Of a stretch of 64,000 bases of DNA, positions 54,123 through 62,579 are shown in pieces. Position 1 is the stretch's first letter. Every line of letters begins with the position of its first letter. The notes under the pieces were generated by a model. The model searched no databases, was not told the DNA's origin, and worked only from the letters and a program-made list of their open reading frames with translations. Position numbers and translations under genes: made by a program. The DNA comes from Bog-473 sp963743785 (lineage in GTDB: Bacteria > Actinomycetota > Acidimicrobiia > Acidimicrobiales > RAAP-2): positions 1 to 64,000 of the forward strand of contig CAVURD010000017.1 in NCBI GenBank assembly GCA_963743785.1, written 5' to 3'.

Positions 54123-55975
54123 GAAATGCCCCTCTCGCACTGGCGCCGCGACGGCGGGAACAAGGGCACGACAGTCCCTGGGCTCTCGCCGGCGGTCTGC
54201 TTGTCGGCCAACACGTCCACCCTCAGCTCCTCCCACCACAATTTCGAGTAGTGACCGCCTTCGGCCAACAGGGCGTGGTGCGTGCCCCGCTCGACGATGC
54301 GGCCCTGGTCCATCACCACGATCTCGTCCACTGATTCCAGGCCGGTCAGTCGATGGGTGATGAACAGGAGGGAACGCCCCGTCGTCACCGCCAGCAGGTC
54401 CACCGTCAGCGCTGCGGCCGCCTCGGGGTCCAGGTGCTCGGCCGGTTCGTCGAGGAGCAGTACCGGAAAATCCGTCAGTAGGGCCCGGGCCACCGCCACC
54501 CGTTGACGCTGGCCGCCCGAGAGGCGGGACCCGAACCGCCCCACCTCGGTGGCCATCCCCTGCGACAGGTCGTCCAACCACGGCCCCAAGCCGACCCGAT
54601 GGAGCACTTGGCGCAACTCGATGTCGGTCGCTTCCCGCCGCCCGACCCGGAGGTTCTCGGCGATGGTCGTCTCGAAGAGGTGGGCGTCCTGGTCCACCAG
54701 GCCCACCACGGTGCGCAGCTCGTCGCCGTCGAAGCGGTCGAATGCGGTCCCGTTCAGTGTCACCTCGCCGGATTCGGTGGGTAGGAAACGAAGCAGCACG
54801 GCGGCCAGGGTCGACTTGCCCGACCCGCTCGGCCCCACCACCGCCACCCGGCGGCCGGGTGACAGGTCGAGGTCGATCCCCCGCAGGGCCGACGTGGTGG
54901 CGTCGGGGTAACTGGCCCAGACCGATCGCAAGGCGATGGAGGGCGGGCCGGCCGGGAGTCGTGCCGGCTGGTCGGGGTCGCTCACCGCGACGGTGGCCTC
55001 GGTCACGGCGAAGACCCGGGCCGCCGCCTGGCGAACTCCGGCCAGGGCCTGCGTGGCCGCCGGCAGGCCCACGACCAACTCGAAGGCAGCCAGCGGGATG
55101 AGGACGATCACCGCCAACAGGACGCCACTCAAGGCGCCCGAGCGCACCGAAGGAATTCCCACCATCAGGCAGCCCCAGCAGGCCAGCCCAGACAACAGGG
55201 TGGTGAGGGCCAGCCCGATGCCGGCCGTGTCGGCCGAGGCGGTGGCAATGGATGCCAGGTCGGCGTCATGCCCCTGCACGGTTTCCAGCTGGGCCTCGGC
55301 GGCACCGAAGACCACCAGTTCGGGGGCACCCTCAATCAGATCGACCACGGACACGCTGAGTTCTCCCCGCACGTGGGAGAACCTCGATTCCCGCCGTTGC
55401 GCCAAGGCACCCGTGAGCCACGGCACCACGGTGGCCGCCAACAACAGGGCCAGAGCCAGCACCAGGCCGGCGGCCGGGAGCATCCACCACATGACGGCGA
55501 CCGTGCCGACCCCCACCATCAGGGCGATGGCGAACGGCGGGATCACCCGCAAGATCACGTCTTGGAGGGAGTCGACGTCGCGCACCATCCGGGCCAGGAG
55601 GTCACCGCGGCGGAAAGCCGGCAACCCGCCGGGCGCGATCCGCTCGAGCCGGCGGTAGACCACCACCCGCCAGGCCGCCAGGACCCGGAAGGCAGCATCG
55701 TGGCCGACCAACCGCTCCTCGTAGCGCAGGAAGCCCCGGGAGAGGCCGAAGAACTGGACGCCGACGATGGCGAGGGCCAGCACGGACTCGTTCGGATGTT
55801 GGGCTGCCCGAGAAATGAGCCAGGCGGCGCAGCCCATCAGCCCGATGTCGGCCGCGATGGCGCCGGCCCCGAGCACGCAGGCCAGAGCAGTCCGCCGTCC
55901 GCTGGGTCGGGCGATGCCCAGTGTGCGCCCGATCGGCGCCTGCTCTTCCTGGCTCGTCATCGCCGGACCGGTCAC
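54119..55975 (-). CDS. cydC: ABC exporter subunit CydC (bd oxidase assembly)
   Basis: 618 residues: six-helix membrane domain (about 25-320) and ATPase with VAVVGPSGSGKSTLAAVLL, SRLSGGQRQRVAVARALLTD and VLLLDEPAEHLDPEA. CydDC exports cysteine/glutathione (in E. coli) and is needed for bd oxidase maturation. Start overlaps the cydD stop by 4 bp (ATGA), and its own stop overlaps cydA, so all genes are translationally coupled. Confidence 0.93.
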   Translation of the reverse strand: MTGPAMTSQEEQAPIGRTLGIARPSGRRTALACVLGAGAIAADIGLMGCAAWLISRAAQHPNESVLALAIVGVQFFGLSRGFLRYEERLVGHDAAFRVLAAWRVVVYRRLERIAPGGLPAFRRGDLLARMVRDVDSLQDVILRVIPPFAIALMVGVGTVAVMWWMLPAAGLVLALALLLAATVVPWLTGALAQRRESRFSHVRGELSVSVVDLIEGAPELVVFGAAEAQLETVQGHDADLASIATASADTAGIGLALTTLLSGLACWGCLMVGIPSVRSGALSGVLLAVIVLIPLAAFELVVGLPAATQALAGVRQAAARVFAVTEATVAVSDPDQPARLPAGPPSIALRSVWASYPDATTSALRGIDLDLSPGRRVAVVGPSGSGKSTLAAVLLRFLPTESGEVTLNGTAFDRFDGDELRTVVGLVDQDAHLFETTIAENLRVGRREATDIELRQVLHRVGLGPWLDDLSQGMATEVGRFGSRLSGGQRQRVAVARALLTDFPVLLLDEPAEHLDPEAAAALTVDLLAVTTGRSLLFITHRLTGLESVDEIVVMDQGRIVERGTHHALLAEGGHYSKLWWEELRVDVLADKQTAGESPGTVVPLFPPSRRQCERGIS

Positions 55976-57699
55976 GGTTGCTCCGCCCCCACTGGCTCCA
56001 GCGAGATGACCCGGTCGGCCAGGTTCAGCAAGGAGGGGCGGTGGGCGGCGATGACCACGGTGCGACCGACCATCAGGGTCCGCACGGCGGTCAGGACGGC
56101 TTCTTCGGTCTGCCCGTCCAGATTCGCCGTCGGCTCGTCGAGCAACAGGACGGGAGCGTTGCGCAGGAAGGCGCGGGCCAGGGCCACCCGTTGGCGCTCA
56201 CCGGTCGACAGACCGGCCCCCCCGGTCCCGAGGACGGTGGCCAGACCCTGCGGCAGTCGTTCCACGACCTGGCTGAGGCCGACCCGGGCGATGGCGGCGC
56301 GTACGTCCGCGTCGCTGGCGCCGGGCCGGCTCAGGCGGACGTTCTCGGCGATGGTGCGGGCAAAGAGATGGGGCCGCTGCGGGACCCACGACACCTGGGC
56401 CCGCCAGAGGTCGGGGTCCAGCTCGGCCAGGTCCATCTCACCGATGTGCACCGAGCCCGCCGAAGCCGTGGTGAGACAGAGCAGCACACTCAGCAGGGTG
56501 GACTTGCCGCACCCACTCGGCCCAGCGACGGCCACCACCTCACCGGGTTCGATGCGAAGGTTGGGCAACCGCAGTGCCGGCACCTGGCGCCCGGGGTAGA
56601 CCACCTCGAGACCCTCGATCCGCAGCACCGACCGGGCCACGTCCGGCACGTCCGTGCCGGTGCCGCGGGCCGGCGCCGGTTGCTCCAAGACGGCGAACAC
56701 ATCGTCGGCCGCCTTCATCCCTTCGGCGCTGGCATGGAAGTTGGTCCCCAGCAATCGGAGGGGTAGGTAGGCCTCGGGGGCCAGGATGAGGACGAAGAGC
56801 GCCGTGGAGAACCCCAGGTGGCCACCCAGCAGACGCAAGCCGACGGCCACCGCCACCAGCGCCACCGAGATGGTGGCCAGGAGCTCGAGGACGAGTGAGG
56901 ACAAGAACGCCACCTTGAGGGTGTCCATGGTGGCCAGGCGGTACTGGTCGGTCATGTCGGCGATGGCTTGGGCCTGCGCCTTGGCCCGACCGAACACCTT
57001 GAGGGTGGGCAGGCCAGCCACCACATCGAGGAAGTGCCCGGCCAGCCGCTGCAGGTGTCGGGCCTGGCGACCCATTTTCACCTTGGTGGTCTGGCCGACC
57101 AGGCTCATGAAGAGGGGTATCAGAGGCACGGTGACGGCGATGATCACGGCCGAGATCCAATCGGCCCCCAGGGCCACGATGATCACCGTGACGGGCACGA
57201 TCACGGCCAGGAAGACCTGGGGCAGGTAGCGGGCGAAGTAGGCGTCGAGGGCGTCGATCCCGCTGGTGGCGAGCACCGTCAGCCGACCCGACCGCTGGCG
57301 GTCCAATCCGGAGGGGCCCAATCGGGCGACGCGCTCCATCAGGGCCTGGCGCAGCTCCGACTTGGCCCGGGCCGACGCCTGGTCGGCCATCCGTTCCGAA
57401 AGCCATCCAACCAGGGCCCGCCCCAACACGGCCAGGAAGAGCAGAGCCACCGGCACCTTGAGTTGGGCCAACCCCTTGTGCTCGATGAAGGCGCCGGAGA
57501 CGGCCGTGGCCAACAGCCACGCTTGGACGACGACGAGGAACGCGGTGCAGCCTCCCAACACGACGGCCAGAACCAGATAGCGCCGGGTGCTGTGGGCGTA
57601 GCGCAACAACCGGGGGTCGATCGGCTTGGGTCGGCTCCGTACCTTTGGGCCTGGCGCAGGCGCCGGTGTACTCGAGAGCTTCACCGACACGATGTCCAC
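55972..57699 (-). CDS. cydD: ABC exporter subunit CydD (bd oxidase assembly)
   Basis: 575 residues from a GTG at 57699. Membrane domain with DQASARAKSELRQALMERVA and LATSGIDALDAYFARYLPQV (CydD-type), ATPase with VAVAGPSGCGKSTLLSVLL, AGLSTGERQRVALARAFLRN (signature STGER, as in CydD) and VLLLDEPTANLDGQTEE. First gene of the operon; the order D-C-A-B differs from the more common A-B-D-C order in actinobacteria. Confidence 0.93.
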   Translation of the reverse strand: MDIVSVKLSSTPAPAPGPKVRSRPKPIDPRLLRYAHSTRRYLVLAVVLGGCTAFLVVVQAWLLATAVSGAFIEHKGLAQLKVPVALLFLAVLGRALVGWLSERMADQASARAKSELRQALMERVARLGPSGLDRQRSGRLTVLATSGIDALDAYFARYLPQVFLAVIVPVTVIIVALGADWISAVIIAVTVPLIPLFMSLVGQTTKVKMGRQARHLQRLAGHFLDVVAGLPTLKVFGRAKAQAQAIADMTDQYRLATMDTLKVAFLSSLVLELLATISVALVAVAVGLRLLGGHLGFSTALFVLILAPEAYLPLRLLGTNFHASAEGMKAADDVFAVLEQPAPARGTGTDVPDVARSVLRIEGLEVVYPGRQVPALRLPNLRIEPGEVVAVAGPSGCGKSTLLSVLLCLTTASAGSVHIGEMDLAELDPDLWRAQVSWVPQRPHLFARTIAENVRLSRPGASDADVRAAIARVGLSQVVERLPQGLATVLGTGGAGLSTGERQRVALARAFLRNAPVLLLDEPTANLDGQTEEAVLTAVRTLMVGRTVVIAAHRPSLLNLADRVISLEPVGAEQP

Positions 57700-57834
57700 G
57701 CCCGGTGGGGATGGCTACCGGTCACGGCGTCGGCCTCGGGCGCCGACGCCACCATCCCCGGCTCCGGTCTCCTGTTCAGCATCGTCAATGAACATCACTC
57801 CCGAGGAATTCCTGCCCAAGGCCAAACCGACCAC

Positions 57835-57865
57835 TCGTCCCTGCATGGTGGCCAGCGCGGGACGA
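57835..57865. promoter_or_regulatory. Inverted repeat upstream of cydD
   Basis: TCGTCCC (57835-57841) and GGGACGA (57859-57865), perfect 7-bp arms with a 17-bp spacer, immediately downstream (in cyd direction) of the shared motif. Possible regulator site or leader hairpin. Confidence 0.35.
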
Positions 57866-57868
57866 AAA

Positions 57869-57894
57869 CTGCATCACCCACAGTGAATGAGATT
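57869..57894. promoter_or_regulatory. Shared respiratory motif upstream of cydDCAB
   Basis: CTGCATCACCCACA followed by GTGAATGAGATT; matches the ndh copy at 22 of 26 positions and lies about 170 bp before the cydD start. Redox regulators such as Rex control both ndh and cyd in Streptomyces, but this site is not a clear Rex consensus. Confidence 0.5.
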
Positions 57895-57961
57895 GGGCGG
57901 CGAGCGTCTGCGCCGCTCGGCCTTTTGCGCTGCAATGGGGGGTGAGAGTCCGGTGATCCGT

Positions 57962-59260
57962 TCAGCTGTCAACCGTGAGCGGCTGCACGGCGGCCGGGGA
58001 CGCGGGCGAAGTTTCGGTGGTCGCGGTGGCCAATGGGGCCGTCGGAGTGGCGGTGGCGTTCGTACAGGCTCGGTCCTGCTCCCAACTAGCGACGGCGTCG
58101 GTGGCGGCCGCTCCCGTCAGCGGTTGCGGGAGGTCATTGACGATGACGGCGGGCCGCCAGGTGACCTGGTCGATGTGGCGGCCCGTCGCCGTGATGACAA
58201 GGGACCCACTGGCGTTCTCGGGTGCGGTGTTGTCGTAGAAGGCGAAGTTGCCCAATCCGTAGTCGACGAAGGCCGACCCGAGATAGCCCGCACCGAGCAG
58301 CACGTGCGCGTGCGTGCCCACGATGATGTCCGCCCCGGCCTTGACCAGAAGCTGGGCCAGCGGCTCTTGGTCTGGGTTGGGACAGGCATCGAGTTCGGTG
58401 CCCCAGTGGAGGTAGACCACGACGGTGTCTGCCGTCTTTCGAGCCGCTTGCACCGCCGCGATCAGGTCGTTGACGTCATAGGCCGACGCCAGGCCGGGTT
58501 GGGTGGCGGTGGCGGTCCACGCCGTCTGCAGATCCGAGTCGATGACCTGGGTGGCGGCGATGATGGCGATGTGCTGCCCGTTGATGGTGGTCTGATACGG
58601 CGTGAAGGCCTGCGCCGCGTTCTGGCCGATGCCGAGAATGGTGTAGCCGCTCTGCTGTTTGGCCGTCAGGGCCATCTGCAGCCCGGCGGCGCCGCAATCC
58701 TCCCCATGATTGTTGGCCTCGGTGATCAACGAGATACCGGCTCCCTGGAACGCGGTGACGGCCGACGAAGGCGCGTAGAACACGTACTGCTTTGATTGGG
58801 TGTCGGGACACGTCCCATCGGTGAGAGCCGATTCAAAATTGGTCATGGAGAGATTGGCCCCGGCGAGCAGCTGGGGGACGGTCGGGCCCAGCGCGCTCGT
58901 CGGGTCGCTGGCCAAACTGTCGCCCAAGGTGGTGGACACGGGAAAGTTCACGTCGCCTCCGAAGGCCATGGTGACCGAGCGGTCGTCACCCTGCCAATCG
59001 GCTTCGAGCCTCGGGTTGTGCACCGGCGGGATGCTGGCCTTGGCCTGTTTCGCCGGAACGTGCGCGGGCGGCGAACTCCCACCTTTGTGGCCCCCTCCCC
59101 CGGACAGGAGCAGAGCGAGCAGCAGCGCCAGGAGCAACAGCCCGGCGCCCCAGATGCGCCTGATGCGCCGGACCCGGCGAGAGGTCAGCGTCGGATGGTC
59201 CGGCGCCCGGACATCGGGTCGGGGCCGGGCCGGCCTCCTCGCCGGCGGGGCGTCCACCAA
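57962..59260 (-). CDS. CapA-family membrane-anchored metallophosphatase-like protein
   Basis: 432 residues. A basic N-terminus, one membrane helix (IWGAGLLLLALLLALLLSGG), a linker, and the PGA_cap/CapA domain: TMAFGGDVNFPVSTTLG (metal-binding GD), NLSMTNFESALT (NxE), TEANNHGEDCGAAG (NNH), VVVYLHWGTELD (HWG) and DIIVGTHAHVLLG (GTHAH). It acts outside the membrane. CapA proteins take part in poly-gamma-glutamate or other envelope polymers; no capsule synthetase genes are adjacent. Confidence 0.9.
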   Translation of the reverse strand: MVDAPPARRPARPRPDVRAPDHPTLTSRRVRRIRRIWGAGLLLLALLLALLLSGGGGHKGGSSPPAHVPAKQAKASIPPVHNPRLEADWQGDDRSVTMAFGGDVNFPVSTTLGDSLASDPTSALGPTVPQLLAGANLSMTNFESALTDGTCPDTQSKQYVFYAPSSAVTAFQGAGISLITEANNHGEDCGAAGLQMALTAKQQSGYTILGIGQNAAQAFTPYQTTINGQHIAIIAATQVIDSDLQTAWTATATQPGLASAYDVNDLIAAVQAARKTADTVVVYLHWGTELDACPNPDQEPLAQLLVKAGADIIVGTHAHVLLGAGYLGSAFVDYGLGNFAFYDNTAPENASGSLVITATGRHIDQVTWRPAVIVNDLPQPLTGAAATDAVASWEQDRACTNATATPTAPLATATTETSPASPAAVQPLTVDS

Positions 59261-59325
59261 TGTGGGATCGGCGTGGCCAGCGCCCGGTGGAAGGAGGTCG
59301 GTCGTCGACGTGCGGCGCAGCTTAC

Positions 59326-59376
59326 GGCTTGACCGGCTTGACCGGCTTGACCGGCTTGACCGGCTTAGATAGGGCG
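59326..59376. repeat. 9-bp tandem repeat, 5.6 copies
   Basis: GGCTTGACC repeated five times exactly (59326-59370) plus GGCTTA, between capA and the small membrane protein gene. A 9-bp unit keeps any reading frame, but no gene covers it. Confidence 0.9.
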
Positions 59377-59390
59377 GGTCCGGTAGCCGA

Positions 59391-59600
59391 TCACGGTCGC
59401 TGGCAGAAGATGTGCCAACCCGCGATCGCCCAGAAGGCCAAGAGGGCGATCCGGGGCATCCAGGAACTCAGGAGCCAGCGCACGATCAGTCCGGAACCCA
59501 GCAACAGCTCCCGGTTGTGCGCCAGGACCGCGGACCACACGGCGATGGCGGTGAGCAGGACCAGCCACACCGTGGCTCCGGCAACGATCGCCAGGGTCAC
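59391..59600 (-). CDS. Small membrane protein, DUF6186-like
   Basis: 69 residues with two helices (LAIVAGATVWLVLLTAIAVW; MPRIALLAFWAIAGWHIFCQ). The closing W-x3-GWH motif recalls DUF6186-type actinobacterial proteins. Start overlaps the stop of the upstream gene (ATGA), so the two are coupled. Function unknown. Confidence 0.65.
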   Translation of the reverse strand: MTLAIVAGATVWLVLLTAIAVWSAVLAHNRELLLGSGLIVRWLLSSWMPRIALLAFWAIAGWHIFCQRP

Positions 59601-60094
59601 GGTTCACGTGCCTTGGCCCGGCCGCCCGCGACGAGGTAGGCACCGATCACCAGCCACACGGCAAAGAGCGCGCCTCGCCCGACCCGATAGCGCGAGACGC
59701 GGCCGATGAAATAGCTCAAGGTCGGGAGGGCATGGGACTGGACGATGAAATTCACCAGATCCCAGCCCACGACCGCCACCACCAGAGCCGTCCACACGAT
59801 GACGGCAACTTGCAGGGACCTCGGCTGGGTGCGCCAGTGCAGTATCCAATGGGCGCTCTGGTCGATCCACGCACCGCTGGATCGGCGCTGACGTCCTCGT
59901 CCCAGCACGACGGCCATCACCAGGGCGACAACCACGAGCAGCGCCACGCTCCAGCGAGCACCTGGAGAGTCTCGTGTCAGTCCGGCCTGCCAGACGCACA
60001 GGGAAATAGCGGCGACCGTGAGCAACGCTGGCCCAACCAGGGCACCAACGCCCGATCGTGGCCACCGGGAGTCGCCCGGCCCACCTGGTCGCAT
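59597..60094 (-). CDS. Membrane protein of unknown function
   Basis: 165 residues, four hydrophobic segments (e.g. VGPALLTVAAISLCVWQAGL, WSVALLVVVALVMAVVLGRG, VAVIVWTALVVAVVGWDLVN). The C-terminus (VSRYRVGRGALFAVWLVIGA) resembles that of its coupled downstream partner, hinting at related C-terminal segments. Confidence 0.6.
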   Translation of the reverse strand: MRPGGPGDSRWPRSGVGALVGPALLTVAAISLCVWQAGLTRDSPGARWSVALLVVVALVMAVVLGRGRQRRSSGAWIDQSAHWILHWRTQPRSLQVAVIVWTALVVAVVGWDLVNFIVQSHALPTLSYFIGRVSRYRVGRGALFAVWLVIGAYLVAGGRAKAREP

Positions 60095-60133
60095 TCGAAA
60101 GGAAGCTACCGGCGCAGCCTATCGGTGGGTGTC

Positions 60134-62185
60134 TCAGGAGAGCAGAAGGGCGGGCAGATGATCGGCATGCACAATGCTCAGGTGCTGAATCGGCCGGGTC
60201 ATGGCGACGTAGAGCAGCCGAAGACCTCGCGCGTCATCGCCCGCGATGGCGGCTGGCTCGACGACGACCACGGCGTCGAACTCCAATCCCTTGACCGCGA
60301 TGGCGGCCACCACCGTGACCCGTCTCTCCATGCCGTCCCGTTCGAGCAGACCGATATCGCTTCGCCCCCGCACCAGCTTGGTGATCGGCGCCAGCTGCGT
60401 ACTCGGCACCACCAACCCGACCAGAAAGTCCTCGTCGGCCAAGTTGATCGCCTCCGTCAAACTCTCGGCCAGGAGACGATCACGGTCCACCTTGAGAATT
60501 CTCGGTACCCGGGTCCCGCGTCGGATCGACTGGGTGGGCTGCACGGTCGGCGCGGCCGCGGGCAGCAGCTTCGAGGCCAGATCGAGCACCTGTCCCGGGG
60601 CGCGGTACCCGAGCGTGAGTTCGTCGCTCCGCACGGTTGCGGTGGCCGGCAGGTGTTGGAGGATCTCGTCCCAACTTCCGTAGCTCCAGGCGCCGGTGGC
60701 CTGGGCCAGGTCCCCGAGGATGGTCAGCGATCCCTTCGGGGCCCGGCGAGCAACCATCTTGAACTGCATGGGAGTGAGATCCTGCGCCTCGTCGACCACG
60801 ACGTGCCCATAGGTGCGGGAGCGACCGTTCACCAGATAGGTCGCCTCATCGAGCAGGGCCAGGTCGTCGATCGTCCAACCCTGGCGACCCGAGGTGTGAC
60901 CCGATGAGCGGAGAAGGCGGCGCCATTCCGAGTCGGTCAGGATTCCTTCGGCACTGCCCGAGAGCCGGTCGGTGCTGGTCAAGAGGTCGGTGACCAGCGC
61001 CGCTGGAGAGACGGACGGCCAGAGGTGATCGAGGAGATCCCGGAAGTCGTCCGAGGCGGTCAGCTCGCTCTCGTACCAGGACTGGTCGGCGTCCAGTCGC
61101 CCCGATGCCCTGACCTTTTGACGGGCCAAGCTGACCAGCCGGGCCCGCAGGGCCAGCCTTCCCGCCTTGTATGGCGCCGACCCGTCGGCGATGACCGCAC
61201 AGAGGTCGTTCACCTCCTGGCGGAGGAGGGTGCAGCGGGCCGCACGCGCTCGCAACACGACATCCTCTTCGATGGGGCGACGGCGTTGCTCCAGGGCACG
61301 AGCGAGGACGATCGCCATCCTCGCATCGCCCTTGACGCGCCGGACGTCCAACGGGTCCTCGGCCCGCACCTTCGACCGGGGCGCGATATCGGCCACCGTC
61401 GACTGCAGGACGGCCTCCTCACCGAGTGACGGGAGGACCTGGGCGATGTAACGGAGGAAGGCGCGGCTCGGGCCGAGCACCAGGACACCGTCGCGCGCCA
61501 ACTCCGGATGGTTGTAGAGGAGGAACGCCGCGCGATGCAACCCGACCGCTGTCTTGCCGGTGCCGGGACCACCCTGGACGGCGAGGAGGAGATCGAGCGG
61601 GGCCCGAATGATCTCGTCCTGTTCGGCCTGGATGGTGGCCACGATGTCGAGCATCTCGCCCGTCCTGGCCCGCTCCAGCTCGGCCAACAAGGCGTCGCCA
61701 CCGCGGAGACGGGTGCGCGACGGGTCGCCGTCGTGTCGACCGAACAGGTCGTCGGCGACGGCGATCACCTTGGCCCGGTCCACCATCACCTGACGTCGAC
61801 GGGCGAGACCGAGCGCGTTCTCGGCGCGGGCTTGGTAGAAGGGCATGGCAACGGGAGCGCGCCAGTCGACCACCACAGGATCACCCTCCGTGTCCTCGAC
61901 GTGGCGGCGTCCGATGTGCCACGACGGACCGGCCTCCTCATCAATGCGTCCGAAGAGAAGGGGACGCCGACTCTCCGCCAGGACGGCGATCCGGTGCATC
62001 AGGGCGGCCTGATAGTCGAGGTCAGGGTGCCCGGCGTCGCGCAGGTCGTCAAGCAGCGCCTTCGCTCTCCGGTGCATGGCGGCGAGGGCGGCATGAGCCA
62101 GGTCGAGGTAGTCCTGCTCTAGGCGCAGTTCGGGATCTTCATCGAGCGGCGCGTCGATCACCACGGCGCGGCACCGCCATGACAC
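60134..62185 (-). CDS. HelD-like superfamily I helicase/ATPase, RNA polymerase recycling factor
   Basis: 683 residues. N-terminal helical arm (about 18-75, RLEQDYLDLAHAALAAMHRR), GDPVVVDWRAPVAMPFYQAR (HelD-typical WRAP segment), Walker A VQGGPGTGKTAVGLHRAAFL (205-212), VVVDEAQDLTPMQFKMVARR and C-terminal KGLEFDAVVVVEP plus RLLYVAMTRPIQHLSIVHAD. HelD releases stalled RNA polymerase, and related HelR proteins give rifamycin tolerance. An internal GTG at about 62164 is an alternative start. A strong inverted repeat lies upstream. Confidence 0.9.
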   Translation of the reverse strand: MSWRCRAVVIDAPLDEDPELRLEQDYLDLAHAALAAMHRRAKALLDDLRDAGHPDLDYQAALMHRIAVLAESRRPLLFGRIDEEAGPSWHIGRRHVEDTEGDPVVVDWRAPVAMPFYQARAENALGLARRRQVMVDRAKVIAVADDLFGRHDGDPSRTRLRGGDALLAELERARTGEMLDIVATIQAEQDEIIRAPLDLLLAVQGGPGTGKTAVGLHRAAFLLYNHPELARDGVLVLGPSRAFLRYIAQVLPSLGEEAVLQSTVADIAPRSKVRAEDPLDVRRVKGDARMAIVLARALEQRRRPIEEDVVLRARAARCTLLRQEVNDLCAVIADGSAPYKAGRLALRARLVSLARQKVRASGRLDADQSWYESELTASDDFRDLLDHLWPSVSPAALVTDLLTSTDRLSGSAEGILTDSEWRRLLRSSGHTSGRQGWTIDDLALLDEATYLVNGRSRTYGHVVVDEAQDLTPMQFKMVARRAPKGSLTILGDLAQATGAWSYGSWDEILQHLPATATVRSDELTLGYRAPGQVLDLASKLLPAAAPTVQPTQSIRRGTRVPRILKVDRDRLLAESLTEAINLADEDFLVGLVVPSTQLAPITKLVRGRSDIGLLERDGMERRVTVVAAIAVKGLEFDAVVVVEPAAIAGDDARGLRLLYVAMTRPIQHLSIVHADHLPALLLS

Positions 62186-62579
62186 GCATCAGTTGCAGCA
62201 GCTGCGGCATCCGCTGCGTCCAACCCGCCTCGGCGCGCCATTCCCGGCAGGGGATGCACGGCTTGTTTCTGCCGGGAATACGCGTGTACAGGCGCGCAAA
62301 AAACCCCGAACATCTCAGGGAATATATCCGCAATTCTGATGCACTACAACACATCTACCTGCGGATTCAGCTTCTCCACCTCTCTCACTTTGACGATTTA
62401 TCAAAGGGGAGTCAGCGCCTGTCATTGTAGGCAAAAATTCATAGGATTACAAGGGGGATCCGGGAGGAATTCATCACCGAACGCCACCCGATCGATCGGC
62501 GTGGTCCGGAACATCTCGCTGTACCGAGCGTCCATCGGCAACCGAGCCCAGCGGCGGGTCCATGTAGTTTGGGGGGCCT
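62186..62579. other. Relatively AT-rich intergenic region between helD and dprE1
   Basis: 394 bp separating divergent genes. Contains a 10-bp perfect inverted repeat and, from about 62280 to 62460, a low-GC stretch likely to hold promoters. No gene is supported. Confidence 0.5.
62241..62278. promoter_or_regulatory. Perfect 10-bp inverted repeat upstream of helD
   Basis: TTCCCGGCAG (62241-62250) and CTGCCGGGAA (62269-62278) with an 18-nt spacer, 56 bp before the helD start. Could be a leader hairpin or operator; no T-tract follows on either strand. It differs from the published rifamycin-associated element. Confidence 0.5.

Noticed and set aside
54123..54581. N-terminal extension of CydA to 54581
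   Set aside because: The extra region overlaps cydC in another frame and has no homology; MSTDLARWQF is the normal CydA start.
59326..59376. Lys-Pro-Val repeat peptide encoded by the 9-bp tandem repeat
   Set aside because: On the minus strand the frame opens and closes within about 20 codons without start or ribosome site.
62139..62430. Small frames on both strands between helD and dprE1, one with a CxxC
   Set aside because: They overlap each other, have no ribosome sites and no family resemblance; the region looks regulatory.
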